The notes under the pieces are model-generated. The model worked only from the letters and a program-made list of their open reading frames with translations, did not search any database and was not told where the DNA came from. This document shows positions 1-11,755 of a DNA stretch of 64,000 nucleotides, in pieces. The position numbers were made by a program, and so were the translations under genes. Origin of the DNA: Trichobilharzia szidati (Eukaryota; Platyhelminthes; Trematoda; Strigeidida; Schistosomatidae); contig OX235272.1 of assembly GCA_944472155.2 (NCBI GenBank), positions 89,472,020 to 89,536,019 on the forward strand. Reading direction: 5' to 3'. How positions within the stretch are numbered: the first letter of the stretch is position 1; each line of letters begins with the position of its first letter.

Positions 1-1010
1 TTTACCAGCATTACAAGTTATCTGAATAGATTTTCTTAATTTGCTACTAATTATTTCACTAGAAGCGTCACTTTTGAATCGCAGTCGTATATATAAAGGC
101 TTCTTCTTTCTTTGTCATGTGTTTCATGATGAACTTTTCTGGATAGCTATTTTCAATTAAGGTATCGTATACAATCCTTAGTTCATCTCCAATTACGTCT
201 TCTGAGCATACGGCTCAGATCCTGTAGATGAGGGTCTTTATTACATTTTTCTTGAACTGGAAAAGAACAAAGTTATTGAAATGTAAATATTGTTGTATCC
301 ATTTGCATTTCCTATGAAAATTTCTCTTCATACTACCATCTGGTTTTCTCATATGAAGGACATCTACGAAGGCAACTTTATTTTGGGATTCCTCTTCGCA
401 CGCGGATTTCATAGCAGAATGTACTTCGGTGAATTATTATTGTGTTCCTGTCAGGTCATTTTCACAAAGAATAAGGGCATCATCCATATACTGGCAATAA
501 AATGGGAATTTTCTGATAAAGTTGTTCAAAGGGTCATTTTTTAGTTTACTTAGAAAGAAATCTGCCAATATGGGACCCGATGGAGAGCCCATTGCCATCC
601 CATCCACTTTTCTGTTAAGTATGACAACAAATTTTAAATTTACATTCATGATACACCTTAGTAACAGTTCTTCTAGGATTTATGTTGAGATGCCAATATT
701 CATCTACTGGTTATATACCTGTTCACATAAGTAGTTAACCGCTTCCTCTAGAGGTGTATTTGTGAATAGAGACTTTGAAATATTGGTGTTCCATTTAAAA
801 TTAAAATTTTACATATTACCACATACATATATTTTGGACTATAATCTATTAACAATCTACTTGCGAATAACTTTTGGAATTATGATGTCACTGATTCGAT
901 GTTCCCTTTAAAAAAACACTAATGTTATCAAGATTAATCACCCTTTTATTATTGTGAATATCTAACTGTAGAACCTGGTGAAGAAGTTATCAAGTGAATA
1001 TTCTTTGTTC
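1..1010 (-). mobile_element. Penelope-like element fragment (reverse transcriptase end)
   Basis: The minus strand encodes the PLE reverse-transcriptase palm: VDGMAMGSPSGPILADFF, then YCQYMDDALILCEND with the YxDD catalytic pair intact, then FVDVLHMRKPDG and the R-K-x-x-x-x-x-Q-Y-L-H-F motif. The linker ICSED-like and NSYPEKFIMKHM sequence follows near the window start. Frames are interrupted between about 215 and 650. The motif near 965-1010 (CTGGTGAAGAAG) recurs by other PLE pieces at 32.9, 34.2 and 35.5 kb. The element continues past the left edge. Confidence 0.8.
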
Positions 1011-1037
1011 AGTAATCAGTCTTTTGATGCCATTATT

Positions 1038-2010
1038 ATTACTATTCCCTTGGTTTCCGAGGGGAACATAGGACTTCTATGGTACATTGCCATTTCATCC
1101 TGATTATTACAGTTCTCTAGCTCCATGACTGTTTATAAGATTTCATCTCCTCCTGCCCACAGGCCCTTCTCAGTGTCACCTTTGGAGCAAGCTCAGGTCA
1201 TTGACCTCCTTTGGGTTTCAACTCGTTAGCGTTACGCGTGATGTAATTCAGTGGTCTCCTCAGCTTGTATTCTGTTCATTTCTATTTCCTTCGGCATATT
1301 TCTTGGACAATGGGTTCTTGGTTGGTTCATTTCCAGCTAGAGTTTCTTGTTTCTAATCATTTCTCGCCATGAGTATCATTTCAGTGAATAGAGCTGTTAA
1401 TAAAAGTCTGCAGCTGCCTGTTGGAAATGGTTTTCGCGTGCGCCAAGTCTCTGAACCATGTAGAGGCATAGACTGACTTGACATTAGTGTTGAAAATCCG
1501 CATCGTATTTCTTGCGTTGAGTACAGCCGGTTTGTACACTGGTTTCAGGGTATGTCTCACCTTTTCTGATCTTGTCTGCCTTTGACCTCCTCATCCTTGC
1601 TGTCGCCTGACGTTGAAATGACGCTACCAATATGAGTGAATTCAGTGACCTAGTTCAAATTTCCCAGTGATCGGTGCTTTTCACTACTGGTTAAGTATCT
1701 TCATCACCTTTCGTCTCCTTCATGTTCCCGTGAATGCCTGAATTCGGCACCCATCCTTATCTGCTAGCTTGTTGGTTTTCGAATTTATGCGACATCAGGC
1801 AGTCCCGATCTTCTATAGTTTTCCTGCCAGTCCAGCGTATTTGTGTCTTTAAGCTTCCGACGGTATGCCGCATTATTCAGTGTAACACAATCAGAAATAT
1901 CATTAGTGATAGTAGGAAATCGGTCTTGTCTTACCCCTATATTCATTTCAAAGGCTTCTTTACTGAGTTTTCTTTTGTGGATCACCTGATACATGCCACC
2001 ATCAGTTGAA
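1038..2010 (-). mobile_element. RTE-clade non-LTR retrotransposon fragment, 3' half
   Basis: Read on the minus strand, it ends in the shared RTE 3' terminus (GTTCCCCTCGGAAACCAAGG followed by an A/T-rich tail at the low-coordinate end). It contains remnants of the RT thumb/C-terminus. Around 1785-1994 the GVRQ motif (MYQVIHKRKLSKE, NIGVRQD) of the palm is visible, and the sequence then jumps to the FADD neighbourhood, which is degenerate. There are many stops, so it is an old copy. Confidence 0.75.
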
Positions 2011-2059
2011 TAAGTTTGATAAAAGTTTGAAATGCAATTCAGTTTTGTTTATTTTTGAT

Positions 2060-2190
2060 TGAACACTAGTCAGTAACTAGTGTAATGTGTCTAGTCCTAT
2101 CTTCGGTGCAGACTGAAATCTATTAGTCATGTTTGCAATGTGGCCACCATGCTAGGTGGCTCGCCATTACGGTGCACTGTGATATAAGTA
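2060..2190 (-). repeat. Family-E repeat, 3' segment only
   Basis: This matches, in reverse, the 3' part of the E unit seen at 19700-19870 (TGGCCACCAT, the GGTGCAGACTGAA block and TAGTGTAATGTGTCTAGTCC). No ribozyme or tRNA-like portion is retained. Confidence 0.7.
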
Positions 2191-2224
2191 TAAAAATTGG
2201 GCACTGTGGTAGAGTATAACTCCA

Positions 2225-2905
2225 TTATGGATAAGATTTTTTTTGTTAAATCACACAATGTTGTACAGTAATATTAACTGATGACGTTTCGAGCACAAAT
2301 TATTGCCACTCATAATCACATCAAGTCACTTTTCCTTCATTTATATACATGTGTGGAGTTGACTAGATATTCGAATAAAAATCATTATAGGATAATGTGC
2401 ATTCAGAAATAATAATATGACTGTTATCAATCAAATACAGCTAGATGGAAAATAAGACGAGTGTTTTTATAGTCATAATAAGTAACTTGTTAGAATGTTG
2501 TGATGTGCTTGAATTGAAATAGAATTTTGAGATTATTTATTATCCTCCTCTGATTTGACCGGCGGTAATAATATCTTCCATATTTCTGGTATTTGCATTG
2601 AGTCATTTCTGTTGCATGTGTTGGGTGTAGATTCAATGAACCAAGATTCAGTAATCAATCTCTCTCTCCACCTACATAGATTACTTCTTAGAATCTTAAC
2701 CTTCTCCCACCCTATTTCGTGGTTGTGTGTTATTGCATGCACTTACTTATCTTCTAAATTACTTATCTTCTCGGGGTCAACCATTCTTACCTTATTTAAA
2801 TTCTTATATTCCGACAATTTGATTATCCCCAATCTACTAGTTTGATCTGTATAGTTGACCTCACAGTCATTGCAAGGTATTTTGTCAATTATATTATTTT
2901 GTTTA
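2225..2905 (-). mobile_element. Penelope-like element fragment (GIY-YIG endonuclease end and terminus)
   Basis: The minus strand reads a decayed GIY-YIG region, then VDPEKISNLEDK, HAITHNHEIGWEKVKILRSN, RERLITESWFIES, TCNRNDS and IWKILLP. This is the C-terminus of the same PLE family as 25583-26206 and 35590-36030. Below about 2330 comes the shared 3' terminal sequence with GCTCGAAACGTCATC. The domain is the PLE endonuclease that nicks the target for insertion; this copy is broken. Confidence 0.8.
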
Positions 2906-3588
2906 TTTGGGTCCCCTGACAGGGTCCTTTAGCCTACAGAGCTTGTCCCTGCCTAAGTGAGTTTGTAGGTTTGAATGCAACCCTAATTCCTGCTTTATTA
3001 AGTGACTCTTTGAACATTATTTCTTTTTCGTAATAATCACAATAATTTCCATTAATAGCTTTTCAAGTGTAAGTCTGTACGTAGTTCACTCATGTCGTTA
3101 GTATCCTTTGTTTTAATACATAATAAAATATTCTACATCGCTACAGTCACTCGAATAGTTTCTGCCTAACTCTAGATTGCTTTTTCTGCTTAAAATTGTT
3201 ACTCTGTTCACTCAATTCCTTCTTTCTTTTCTTCGGTGACGAAATATATCCATTTATTCATGAATAAGGAAATATTTCTCCTTTCAACAACTTCATTTTC
3301 AAGTTGTTCAGCTGTATTGACATTTAAGTGTAACAATAAGGAGTTTATCACATTAAAATTGCTCAGCAAATACACACACACACAGATTGAAACAATAACT
3401 CGATTGTTAGTAGGGTAGGGTATGGTTGAAATGGATGAAATACGTAAAAGGGTTGTTAAAAGAAATAATGGATTTTAAGTGGAATTAAATGAATTAAATA
3501 CTATCGAAGAAATTGAAATTTTAATATTAGTAGTAATAATAATAGTAATGACAAAGGAGACGAAGTGAAGTGGAATGATGAAATTAGC
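2906..3588. other. Unassigned AT-rich stretch
   Basis: No exon or recognised element. It holds a short CA repeat near 3371-3382 and an ATT/AAT-rich tract near 3520-3545. Confidence 0.5.
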
Positions 3589-3589
3589 T

Positions 3590-4100
3590 AAACTCGGCAT
3601 GAAGAACAAAATTGTGATTTTCAACACCAATGTTAAGTCAGTCGGCTCTTCTATATGGGTCAGAAACTTGGCTCATGAGTCCCCAAAATCATTTACAACA
3701 GGTCACTGCAAACTTTAATCAACAGATGTCTTCTCTGACTCTATATTGAAGATCAGATGGCTTGTCAAGAACAACAATAATAACAATAACAACAAAGGAC
3801 TCTGGCCGGAAACGAACCAATCATGAAAGTGTCGTCCAAAATGTATTCCGGTTAAAATGGAGATGTTTCACATACACACACTGATGGGACTGTTGGGTGA
3901 CATAGCGCATAACCTCGAGTGGAACATGAATGGAAAATGACTAGTTGGGCTTGGTCTGAGAGTGAAACGGGGGTCAGCGTTTAAGGAGGAGAATAATCGT
4001 GGAGCCAGCTGAAGACGACTTCAGAGAACGGGATGAAATGATGGTGAAGTGTTGAAGCACTATTTTCTACTCAGAACCCAAATCAAATAATGACAATAAT
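3590..4100 (+). mobile_element. RTE-clade fragment, C-terminal and 3' end
   Basis: The plus strand starts at the MKNKI-IFNTNVKS segment of RTE reverse transcriptases and runs through LLYGSETW-like sequence to the shared 3' terminus (TACTCAGAACCCAAATCA, AATAAT tail). Several frame breaks. About 70% similar by eye to the copies at 10.2, 14.2 and 36.7 kb. Confidence 0.75.
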
Positions 4101-4690
4101 ATCAGGATCAAGGTAAAGGAAGGCGGAGCTTTGCATTCCTGCTCATGTTTGCTTCATCTACACAAAGGTAGTGAAAGCAAAGACTTTAGAGTGATTAAAT
4201 TTGCTCTGGTCAGGCTCCAAAAGATATTTAGAAATAAAAGAATTTGTCATCCTTTTCCAATGTCCAATAAGCTCGACAGTACCGTCTGAAATAGTAGATA
4301 TAATTCAATTTTCAAACACTATCAAATCATATTTTGACTAGAGTTTAATATCGGGTGTATGTTAGCAGTTTAGAATAGGCGTTTGATGCACTTACATACA
4401 TGGCTTTTCAGTACTTTGATAATCTCATATTTGAACCTCGAATGAATCGTTTTTGTCTCCTTTAACACTTTGGCTAGGAGATAAGTTATTTGTCTTTTCA
4501 TATCTCTACAGATTAACCTTCTGCTCCAATGTTCTTTGAAAGCTTTCTAGGTCTTTTTCGAGAAGTTCAGCGAACTACTTTTGTGGTTGAGTGATAAGGT
4601 GAAATAAAGCATACTGAGTACTGGGCGAAGTTGAAGACCATTTTTAGGCACCTTCAAAAGACCATATCAGTGACATGTAGTTGGGCCACA
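4101..4690. other. Unassigned stretch
   Basis: No coding signal or repeat family recognised on either strand. Confidence 0.4.
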
Positions 4691-4691
4691 A

Positions 4692-4917
4692 AACGTCAGT
4701 TGTATGACACTTGCCCACCATGCATGTAGTATGGGGTCCGATCCCCGGCCGATGCACTTCCAAACCTTGCTAAACCGACAATAGGTTCAGTGAAGAGGGA
4801 AGGTTGGGTGAGAGGCCAGCAACACTACCTCGTCAAAAAGAATAACACTACTGCTACAAAAACTTCAGAGTTGAAGTCTTATATTCCACTCGGGACGCAA
4901 AGGAATAAAAAAATAAA
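4692..4917 (+). repeat. SINE family B, diverged 5' end
   Basis: The B-box-like GGGTCCGATCCCC, the AAGAGGGAAGGTTGGG body motif and the terminus TTCCACTCGGGACGCAAAGG plus an A-rich tail match other family-B copies. The A-box region is corrupted. Confidence 0.7.
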
Positions 4918-4919
4918 TA

Positions 4920-5430
4920 TCAAATTAAATGCTAGACTTAAGACATTCACTCCTTTAGTAACAATGTATCTACTGAACTCGACAATATCCATTTCATCTA
5001 TACACTTCCTATATCCATAAGTACTATTCAACTGATAAATTGGATTTATTGGTAGACAATAAATCTCTTTTTTAATCTATAAGTTGGCTATTCAGGGTTA
5101 GTAAATTTGTTTGAGGGCTGAAGAGAATTATAACGATCATAAACAATTATTATTAGGACAGCTTACATTTGACAACGTTTCAGACTGAACTATAATTCTT
5201 AAAGAATAAGCTATTTTATGTCCATTTTGCCGAATATGGGGAATTTCACTTTTAAATATCAAAAGTAAACGCATAAGACCTTCACAGACGAGTTTACTCT
5301 AAGCGCTATATGGAAGATTTATTTATTTTCCTCCTTATATCGCCTATTTCCGTTTCACTCACTTCATAGTCCGCAACTGCACTTGTGGCTGATATAATTC
5401 CGTCTGCATCAAATCAAGGACTAGACGAAT
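4920..5430. other. Unassigned stretch
   Basis: Nothing recognised between a SINE-B tail and an RTE fragment. Confidence 0.4.
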
Positions 5431-5431
5431 A

Positions 5432-5665
5432 ACATTATTATTATTGTTCCCTTTAGTTCTTAGAGGAACATAGGGCTTCAGCCTCACGTCTCCATTGCGT
5501 TCGGTTCTCCATCAACGTTTTCACCTGGCTCCACGTCTGCCCACACGCTTTCATCTCTTCTTCACATGGCCTCCTCCTTCTCATCCTCGCATTGATGACC
5601 AGCTTGCCGCTTCCCATTCGGGTTCCACTCGACAGCCTGTCGTGTGATGTCACTGACGCATAACA
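5432..5665 (-). mobile_element. RTE-clade 3'-end fragment
   Basis: The minus strand encodes RPCEEEMKACGQTWSQVK then ENRTQWRREAEALCSSKN. This is the extreme C-terminus of the RTE ORF, ending in the conserved C-S-x-x-N-P terminus, with an AATAAT tail at the low-coordinate end. Confidence 0.8.
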
Positions 5666-5694
5666 TTGGTTACTACCTGCTAACCACTCAAAGT

Positions 5695-5895
5695 ATACAT
5701 TACCGTCCTACAAGAATTTGAATGGCTCAGTGGTAATGCTTATGACTGCAACACTGGGTGAGCTGGGTTCAAATCTCAGAAGAGACATAAATTTCCTAAA
5801 GACTGCAGATACGCTTCACTAGAGAATGTCATCAAGCGCGAAACTTAGTTGCAAATCTTCCTGCCGATTTTCTTCAACCATCTAATATCATAGTC
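5695..5895 (+). repeat. Family-E repeat: tRNA-like head and decayed hammerhead
   Basis: The plus strand has a tRNA-like A-box (TGGCTCAGTGGTAATG) and B-box (GGGTTCAAATCTC). A hammerhead remnant follows about 90 bases later: AGCGCGAAACTTAGTTGC matches the GAAA and stem III segment. The CTGANGA core is lost. Confidence 0.7.
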
Positions 5896-5899
5896 CGGT

Positions 5900-6725
5900 A
5901 TGTCACACTCACAACAAATCCTCTATATCTAAACGCTGACCATTATGACATATTGTACAAATTAGTAATGCTTTAAGTTTTGAAGTAATAGACATCAGGT
6001 ACACTTAAGTGGAGAAAAGTGATCCTTAATTGTTAGTTAGCTGATAAGTTCAAATTGTTTTTACCTTGTACAGTATGATCGCTTCATCCGTGTTGACGGA
6101 ATACGCGTGATTAGCTTCATATCATTTAGCACCCAATTTTACTGAAATCCTCTTGTTCAAACCTTCCTATGCACCTACAGTATTGCATAACAGACTAGCA
6201 GACTGAAACAATTTATAATCATATGATCTGATATCATGAAGTGTCAGATGACGTAAGACCTTTCAAATAATTTGATAGACTTGTGGCTGATTCAAAACTT
6301 TTTGTTAGACAAGTTAGACGTTTAGTATTAAAAAAAGGTTTTCTTGCTGACATTTCTCTATTTAATACTGCTAATAGCTTCATCAAAGTATTATTTAACC
6401 AGAATTTACAAAATATCAGCATATATATATATATATATATAACAACTTAATCGGCATAGGGTTATTTTTATGTTGTTATCAAGTTGGTCAGCTGGTTAGT
6501 AAAGATAACAAAACCAAATGTAGATTTTTGGATTTGGTGAGTGTGTAAAATTATAAAAGCAGAGTGTACTTACATAATGAAATTGCCTGTCACATTCGTG
6601 TTTATTTTGTCATTTCATGCGGGAGGGTTTGTGTATGTCGTAACCAGGTCAAATTCTGTTTAAGGCCATCACTCCTAATCATCAGACAATTTGGATTGCA
6701 TTTGATATGGAGTGCTTCTGATGAT
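5900..6725. other. Unassigned stretch with AT microsatellite
   Basis: An (AT)n tract lies at 6420-6440. A frame around 6240-6420 on the plus strand is open apart from one stop but matches nothing I recognise. Confidence 0.4.
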
Positions 6726-6726
6726 A

Positions 6727-8040
6727 TTAGACGTTCTTTGAGATTTCTGAAATGCTTTTCTGGATTATTTCAATATTGTCAAAGTTAACTTTGTGGCCTG
6801 ATTCTATGGCGTGTAGACCTATGACTGGTGATTTTTGAAGCTTTTCTAGTTCAGCTGGATTTCTCGGTGGTCGAACAGATGCTCTACAGTATTCATTTCT
6901 TTTGATTTTGATTTCTCCTTGGTGATGTTTGTTCGATGTATATCGCATCACATTCCAAGCATTTTATTTTATAGACACAATTAGATAGAGAAACCTTAAG
7001 GATTTGATCTTTTACATAGACAAGGTTGCTTTGTAGTGTTTGTATGTATCTGATGTTTTAAAAAAAACACTTTTGTTGTGCTTATTGAGCACTCTTCTGA
7101 TATCGTCTGACGTCTCTTCTCTATATGGAATGACAACTGTTTTCGGAATACGTTTTCGACCACATTTAACGTCAGTGTTGATTTTGTTGATGAAGTGTGC
7201 GTCGGTGGCACAGTGGTTAGGACTGTCGCCGACCATGCACATGGTCCGGGGCTCGGTTCCCTGCCAACGCACACCTGATATCTATGGTCGGCCTGCAAAA
7301 TTTGGGCTACTGATATCACATGTTGAAAATTCCGTTCCTGTACCGAGAAATATGGTGTGGAATCAAGCTGTAATAAAAAAGAGTTTTTTGGTGGTTAATT
7401 TGCTTGAGAGTCTCAGTAATGTTTGATATTTCCTCTTCGTTTTCTTTCTCATCCGTTATCAAACTGTGTGCTCGTCAAAGAAGAACTGAAACAACTGATA
7501 CTTTAGCGCTGATGGGGTGTGATGATCTGAAGTCTAAATATTTGTTGGAGTAGGTTTTCTTCCTGAATGCAGATATATTAAAATATCCGTTTTCCGTCCT
7601 CTTAACTAGGCAGTCTAGAAATGACAGTTCACTGACATCTGATTCTACTTCCGAAGTAAACTGGATGCAGTGAGATAGACTGTTCAGTTTCTTAAAGAAT
7701 GAATTGTATAGATCTCTTCTTAGCACAACAAAAACACATTTTAGGCGTGAGTGGGCTTGAAAAGATGTTATCTTCAAATCTATTCATAAAAAGATCAGCG
7801 ACTATTGGGGAAACTGGTGAACCCATAGCAACACCACTTGTCTGTCTATATAAACTCCTCTTAGATGTAAAATAATTACTTACCAGACAGAATTTTAAGC
7901 TCTTAATTACTTCATTAGTGTCCAGTGGACATCTTTGTGATAGTGTTGTGTCTGATTCTAGTAAACTGGAAATGATATTTAGACTTTCCTTCATAGTATA
8001 AAGTGGAGCGAACATCTTGTAGACTTGATTTGTAAGAACT
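6727..8040 (-). mobile_element. Penelope-like element, RT to GIY-YIG, split by a SINE
   Basis: The minus strand, from 8015 down, has CPLDTNEV, then TSGVAMGSPVSPIVADLFMN (RT motif), then VFVVLRRDLYNSFFKKLNS, SFLDCLVKRTENG and SNKYLDFRSSHP. After the inserted SINE-A (7197-7380) comes KRIPKTVVIPYREETSDDIR, LNKHNKSVFFKTSDT, KIKCLECDAIYIEQTSPRR (GIY-YIG core) and LHAIESGHKVNFDN. The YxDD box expected just before VFVV is absent: the frame passes from the SPIVADLF block to it through a short deletion. So this copy is catalytically dead even apart from frameshifts. Confidence 0.85.
7197..7380 (+). repeat. SINE family A inside a PLE
   Basis: The head folds like a tRNA: GCGTCGG-type acceptor arms, A-box GGCACAGTGGTTAGG, anticodon-like hairpin around CCATGCACATGG, and a T-arm GGTTCC rather than GGTTCG. 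The body is CTGATATC, GGTCGGCCTGCAAAATTTGG, then TGTGGAATCAAGCT and an A tail. It lies opposite to the surrounding PLE and separates its RT from its endonuclease part. Confidence 0.9.
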
Positions 8041-8241
8041 GGTAAGAACTGTTAATTGGACTTTTGTGCAAATATTTATTCACTAACACAATTGTAAGGC
8101 ATAAATAAATCGCTTCTTACTTATCTAATTCAATCATATTCTTACTACAGTTGATTAAAAATACTATTATAAAAAACAAACATGATAACTGCTATATATA
8201 TGTGTATAGTGAAAAGAAATTGTGTATATCTCATTTTACAG

Positions 8242-8366
8242 GTGCAAAGTTTGATGCGAAAGGAAATATGCGGGAATGGTGGAGTACAGCAACACAGACA
8301 GCTTTTGAAAAACGTTCCCAGTGTATGATTGAACAATATAGTAATTATTCAATACATAATACAAGT
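8242..8366 (+). CDS. M13 metallopeptidase, internal exon (post-HExxH)
   Basis: This is the first visible exon of a neprilysin/ECE-type (peptidase family M13) zinc metalloprotease. M13 enzymes are usually type II membrane ectoenzymes that cleave small peptides. A pyrimidine-rich acceptor ending TTTTACAG precedes it and GTAAGT follows. In the open phase (a split Gly codon at the start, a complete codon at the end) it reads GAKFDAKGNMREWW, then QCMIEQYSNYS. These match the M13 segment just after the HExxH helix (G-x-x-F-D-x-x-G-N-x-x-x-W-W and QYSNY). The HExxH exon should lie upstream; I read 1-8241 and did not find it, so it is probably outside the window. A PLE fragment ends about 200 bp upstream. 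The family call is firm; which paralogue is unknown. Confidence 0.9.
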
Positions 8367-8675
8367 GTAAGTGTTTCAGCCTACGTGGTATACATGTTAA
8401 ATAACTTTGTTAGTTGTAATTTCTCTGTCAGCATTTCATAACTCCTATATTTTTGTTTTCATATAATCGAAAATGGAATTCACACCGCTGACATGTTGGA
8501 ATTCCTCTTCTCCTTCATATGCCAAAAATAGGAAAACACTGGTGGGATAAGGAGGGAAATATCAGTCAAACATAAAAATAGACTGCGCATGTACTATTTA
8601 TCATCATTATTATTACTCCTACTGACACGATTCCACTCCAGTAATGATGAACCATGTGGCAATTATAAAAATCAT

Positions 8676-9145
8676 TCGCTGGAGTCGATTTCAATTTTCC
8701 CCTTGATTGACTGACAAGACCAAAATGTCCAGCCTCTATTAACATGTTGGTGGCCTTCAGTTAAGGCGCTTAGACAATGTCTGAGGACTAACTTGAATTA
8801 ATATGATGGATGGCAACTAGAAGCGGAATCCCGGATGTGAATTTCACCCTATTTGGGACCTGCCAGCTTGGTGCACCTGCAACCCCTATTAAGTGATTGC
8901 ATTCCCACCACCTAGGTTGCGGGAGCCACCTATTGTGCAACGGGAATCAGTAATTATTTCTTTCAAATCAATTCTGATTTTCCCATTAACTGACTGATCA
9001 GACAGAATTGTTCGGCTTCTATTGACATGACACCACTACTCACTGGGTGAGAATGCAGGTACGTTCAGATGACGAGTCCCGAGAATGACGAAACATGCCT
9101 CCTGCATTCCATTGATAGTCACCATCTACCAGATTATTTTACTGT
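8676..9145. repeat. Family-C (SMalpha-like) hammerhead repeats, head-to-head pair
   Basis: A minus copy (about 8800-8950) reads GGTCCCAAATAGGGTGAAA then CACATCCGGGATTCC, with core CTGGCAG instead of CTGANGA. A plus copy (about 9035-9140) reads ATGACGAGTCCC, GACGAAAC and CTCCTGCATTCC, with the first core C changed to A. A related block (TTTTCCC...TGACTGA, then TCTATTAACATG) repeats directly at 8676-8745 and 8965-9030. Both ribozymes look inactive. Confidence 0.7.
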
Positions 9146-9880
9146 GGAAATCTTTTTTTTTCAATTCAAAAATCAGGAAATCATCTGTTTATAAAAGATC
9201 AAATTCCGCAGGTGAATGAACACTTATGAGAAAATCAAGGCACCTTCACATGAAACTTTACTATTTCTATAGTTTAAAAAGTCTTCTAAACTGTCTTCAC
9301 CTGTTTATTTTAGTTTTTTGACTTAATAAACAGAAGTGGACTTCCGAAATAATTATATATGGTCCCAAAAATAATCATGGTTTAAGGATGATTTTTTGAT
9401 GGCTCTTCGTAGCTGAACGTTTAAAACACATAATAACTATAATAATAATAGTGAAGAAAAGGTAATGCACATATTTTGAAAATTGTGGCGAAAAGCAGTT
9501 AAAGACATCAAGGTCAAGGAAATGAACATTCCTTACAATCGGAGAAACTGGACAACGATTGGAGAAATCTGAATGGTTTTAAAACGAATAAGGTCACTGT
9601 AATTAAATAACCAGTAATTAAAGTGTATCTAGGACAGAAGAACAGTCATAAAATGTAATGCCGCACTTATTAAGGTCGACAGTCGTTTTTTCTAAAAATT
9701 TCTGAATATGCTTAGGTAGGGTAAAGAAAATAATAAATAACTAAGTTATAGTGTATTTTGATAACTGCTTCATATATTTTATCACAAATCTTCTTTAAGA
9801 TTATGGGATTTGTGGGGATATTTGGAATAATTTCAAACGTTGGATTTTCGTTACGAACTATAATCTGAGTATCAATCTCT
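9146..9880. other. Unassigned intronic stretch
   Basis: No exon or element recognised; AT-rich. Confidence 0.4.
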
Positions 9881-9881
9881 A

Positions 9882-10192
9882 GCTCACTGATGGCAACTGG
9901 AGGATTTCTGAAGCTTCAGTGGGATCCACTATGTCACGTTGAAGGGGATGTTGGTCGAAGGCATTGGTGAGGGTAGTACTATATCACAAGTTGACAAAGT
10001 TAGAATTCACTGGTCACCGAATTCCAGTTGAAGTGGTTGGATGGTCTTGTAACCTGAAGATTCCGAGTTCGATCCCTGGTAGGGTTAATATGAGCGCGTA
10101 CTGCTAAAAAGTGCAATACTAGGATGAAAAAGCTGGCTGTTGAGTGCCTCCTGGTTTTCAGTGTTCTCTCTAACTGATGTTGGTTTATGATG
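9882..10192 (+). repeat. Family-D repeat, decayed
   Basis: Plus strand: leader region, then the B-box GAGTTCGATCCCTGGT and GCGTACTGCTAAAAAGTGC, where the hammerhead core CTGAAGA has become CTAAAAA. AGGATGAAAAAG stands for the stem II/GAAA segment. Ends in TTCTCTCTAACTGATGT, as in other D copies. Confidence 0.7.
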
Positions 10193-10194
10193 CA

Positions 10195-11065
10195 GTAGTC
10201 TTATAAAATCTAAAAACAAAAAGGGATGAATAGCGTACAGATAAAAAGACTCTAGAAAATCTGAACTTCACGGAAGGTGTATGTCTAATGTCACGTAAAC
10301 TGAAAGACTTACAGACGAAAACTAGCAAGTTGTCAGAAGAATCACAGAAGACAGGACCACAGGTGAGCATAGACAAGTTGGTGGTGATGAAGATAACCAA
10401 ACAACAACTACAATAAGGACCAATCACTATCAACGGAAGAAATTTGAAGGAAGTCACTTCTTCCACTTATTTGAGCAACATCGTTTCAACTGCAGACGGA
10501 CGACATGGATGAGGATATCAAAACCAACCAGGATCAGAAAGACGAGATAGATTTTCATTACTCTGAAATCAGTGTGTGTGGATTTTCAGTACCACTTTTA
10601 GGTCAGTTAGTACCACTCTATGGGTCAGAAACTTGGCTTACACGTCACTAAAAGCATTTTGAACAGGCCACTACAGATGCTTATCAACATTTGCCTTTTC
10701 TAGCTGCATACTGATGATCAGATTGTTGATAAGAAAGAATTAGCAACAAGAGACTCTGGGAACGAACCAATCAAGAACCTATTGTTCAACGAATATTCTG
10801 AAGAGAAATGGAGATGAATCAGACATATACCTTGGAGATCGTTGAGTGCCATCTCATGCGATTTCATTGCTCAAGTGGAAGCCGAATGGAAAAAAAGTTG
10901 GGCGTATGTCTGAGACTGACATGGAGGAGATCATTTGAGGAGGAGAAGAGATATTACGGGGAATCGTGGGGCCAGCTAAAGAGGACTGAAGAAAACAGGA
11001 CACAATGGCGACATGATGTTGAAGGCCTATGTTCCACTCGGAACCCAAGGAATTAATAATAATAA
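10195..11065 (+). mobile_element. RTE-clade fragment, RT palm end to 3' terminus
   Basis: The plus strand encodes KTSKLSEESQKTG, INGRNLKEVTSSTYLSNIVS and, after breaks, LLYGSETW-like and RRSFEEEKRYYGESWGQLKR with ENRTQWRHDVEGLCSTRNP. This is the TYLGS-to-C-terminus part of the RTE ORF followed by the AATAATAAT tail. Frameshifts and stops make it nonfunctional. Confidence 0.85.
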
Positions 11066-11586
11066 TAGCTTTCAGAAATAATTGATATTAAAGCCGTTAG
11101 CGCTTGGAAACAGGAATATTGTTCATAAGTGCAAGAGATTCAGAATATATATATGATATATATCAAAAGTTAGGAGTTTGAAGGAAAAGAAGAATAGGGA
11201 AAACCCGAATTGAAGAAAGGCTACAAACCAAATTATTTTACAAGTTAAAAAACACAACAAAGACTACGATTTTAAATATAATCATTTCTGAACGCTATTC
11301 ATTACTTACTGTTTTTAGATTGTATGAGATTACATAATCAAACCTTTCAAATTGTCCATTTTTCCTCCTTATATGTGATTTCACAAGTACTTTGTTACCA
11401 AGCTCAGCATATTTTTGCATAAGGAGTCACCTACAGACTTTTAACTAATGCACTGTTATAACGGATATAAAGATTTTACTATTGATACTCACCGTTTCAC
11501 TTAGGTATGCTGTATTCTTTAAAGTATTGTTTTATTGTATTTATTAGTAATATCATTAATTGTTGGTAATTAAATTTTATTTCTAG
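11066..11586. other. Unassigned intronic stretch
   Basis: Nothing recognised before the M13 exon acceptor at 11586. Confidence 0.4.
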
Positions 11587-11652
11587 CTCAATGGGAAAAT
11601 GACTTTAGGAGAAAATATTGCTGATAATGGAGGTATTAAAGCAGCATACAAA
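11587..11652 (+). CDS. M13 metallopeptidase exon with ENIAD zinc-ligand motif
   Basis: This 22-codon, phase 0/0 exon lies between a TTTCTAG acceptor and a GTAAGC donor. It encodes LNGKMTLGENIADNGG followed by IKAAYK. The E-N-x-A-D motif is diagnostic of M13: its Glu is the third zinc ligand and its Asp positions an HExxH histidine. N-G-x-x-T-L-G-E-N is the family signature leading into it. It joins the 8366 exon in frame across an intron of about 3.2 kb containing repeats of families C and D and an RTE fragment. Both key residues are intact, so nothing here suggests a dead peptidase. Confidence 0.95.
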
Positions 11653-11755
11653 GTAAGCTTATTTTGTTACTTTTCAAAAGCTTAATTGTTTGAATTATTC
11701 TGTGTCAGAAATTTTTATGTACATACAGCATGAAAACTTTCATTTTGTTGATATT

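Noticed and set aside
1..8241. HExxH exon of the M13 gene within the left end
   Set aside because: I read both coding frames by eye for G-H-E-x-T-H-like codons beside splice sites and saw none; absence is not proven without a profile search.
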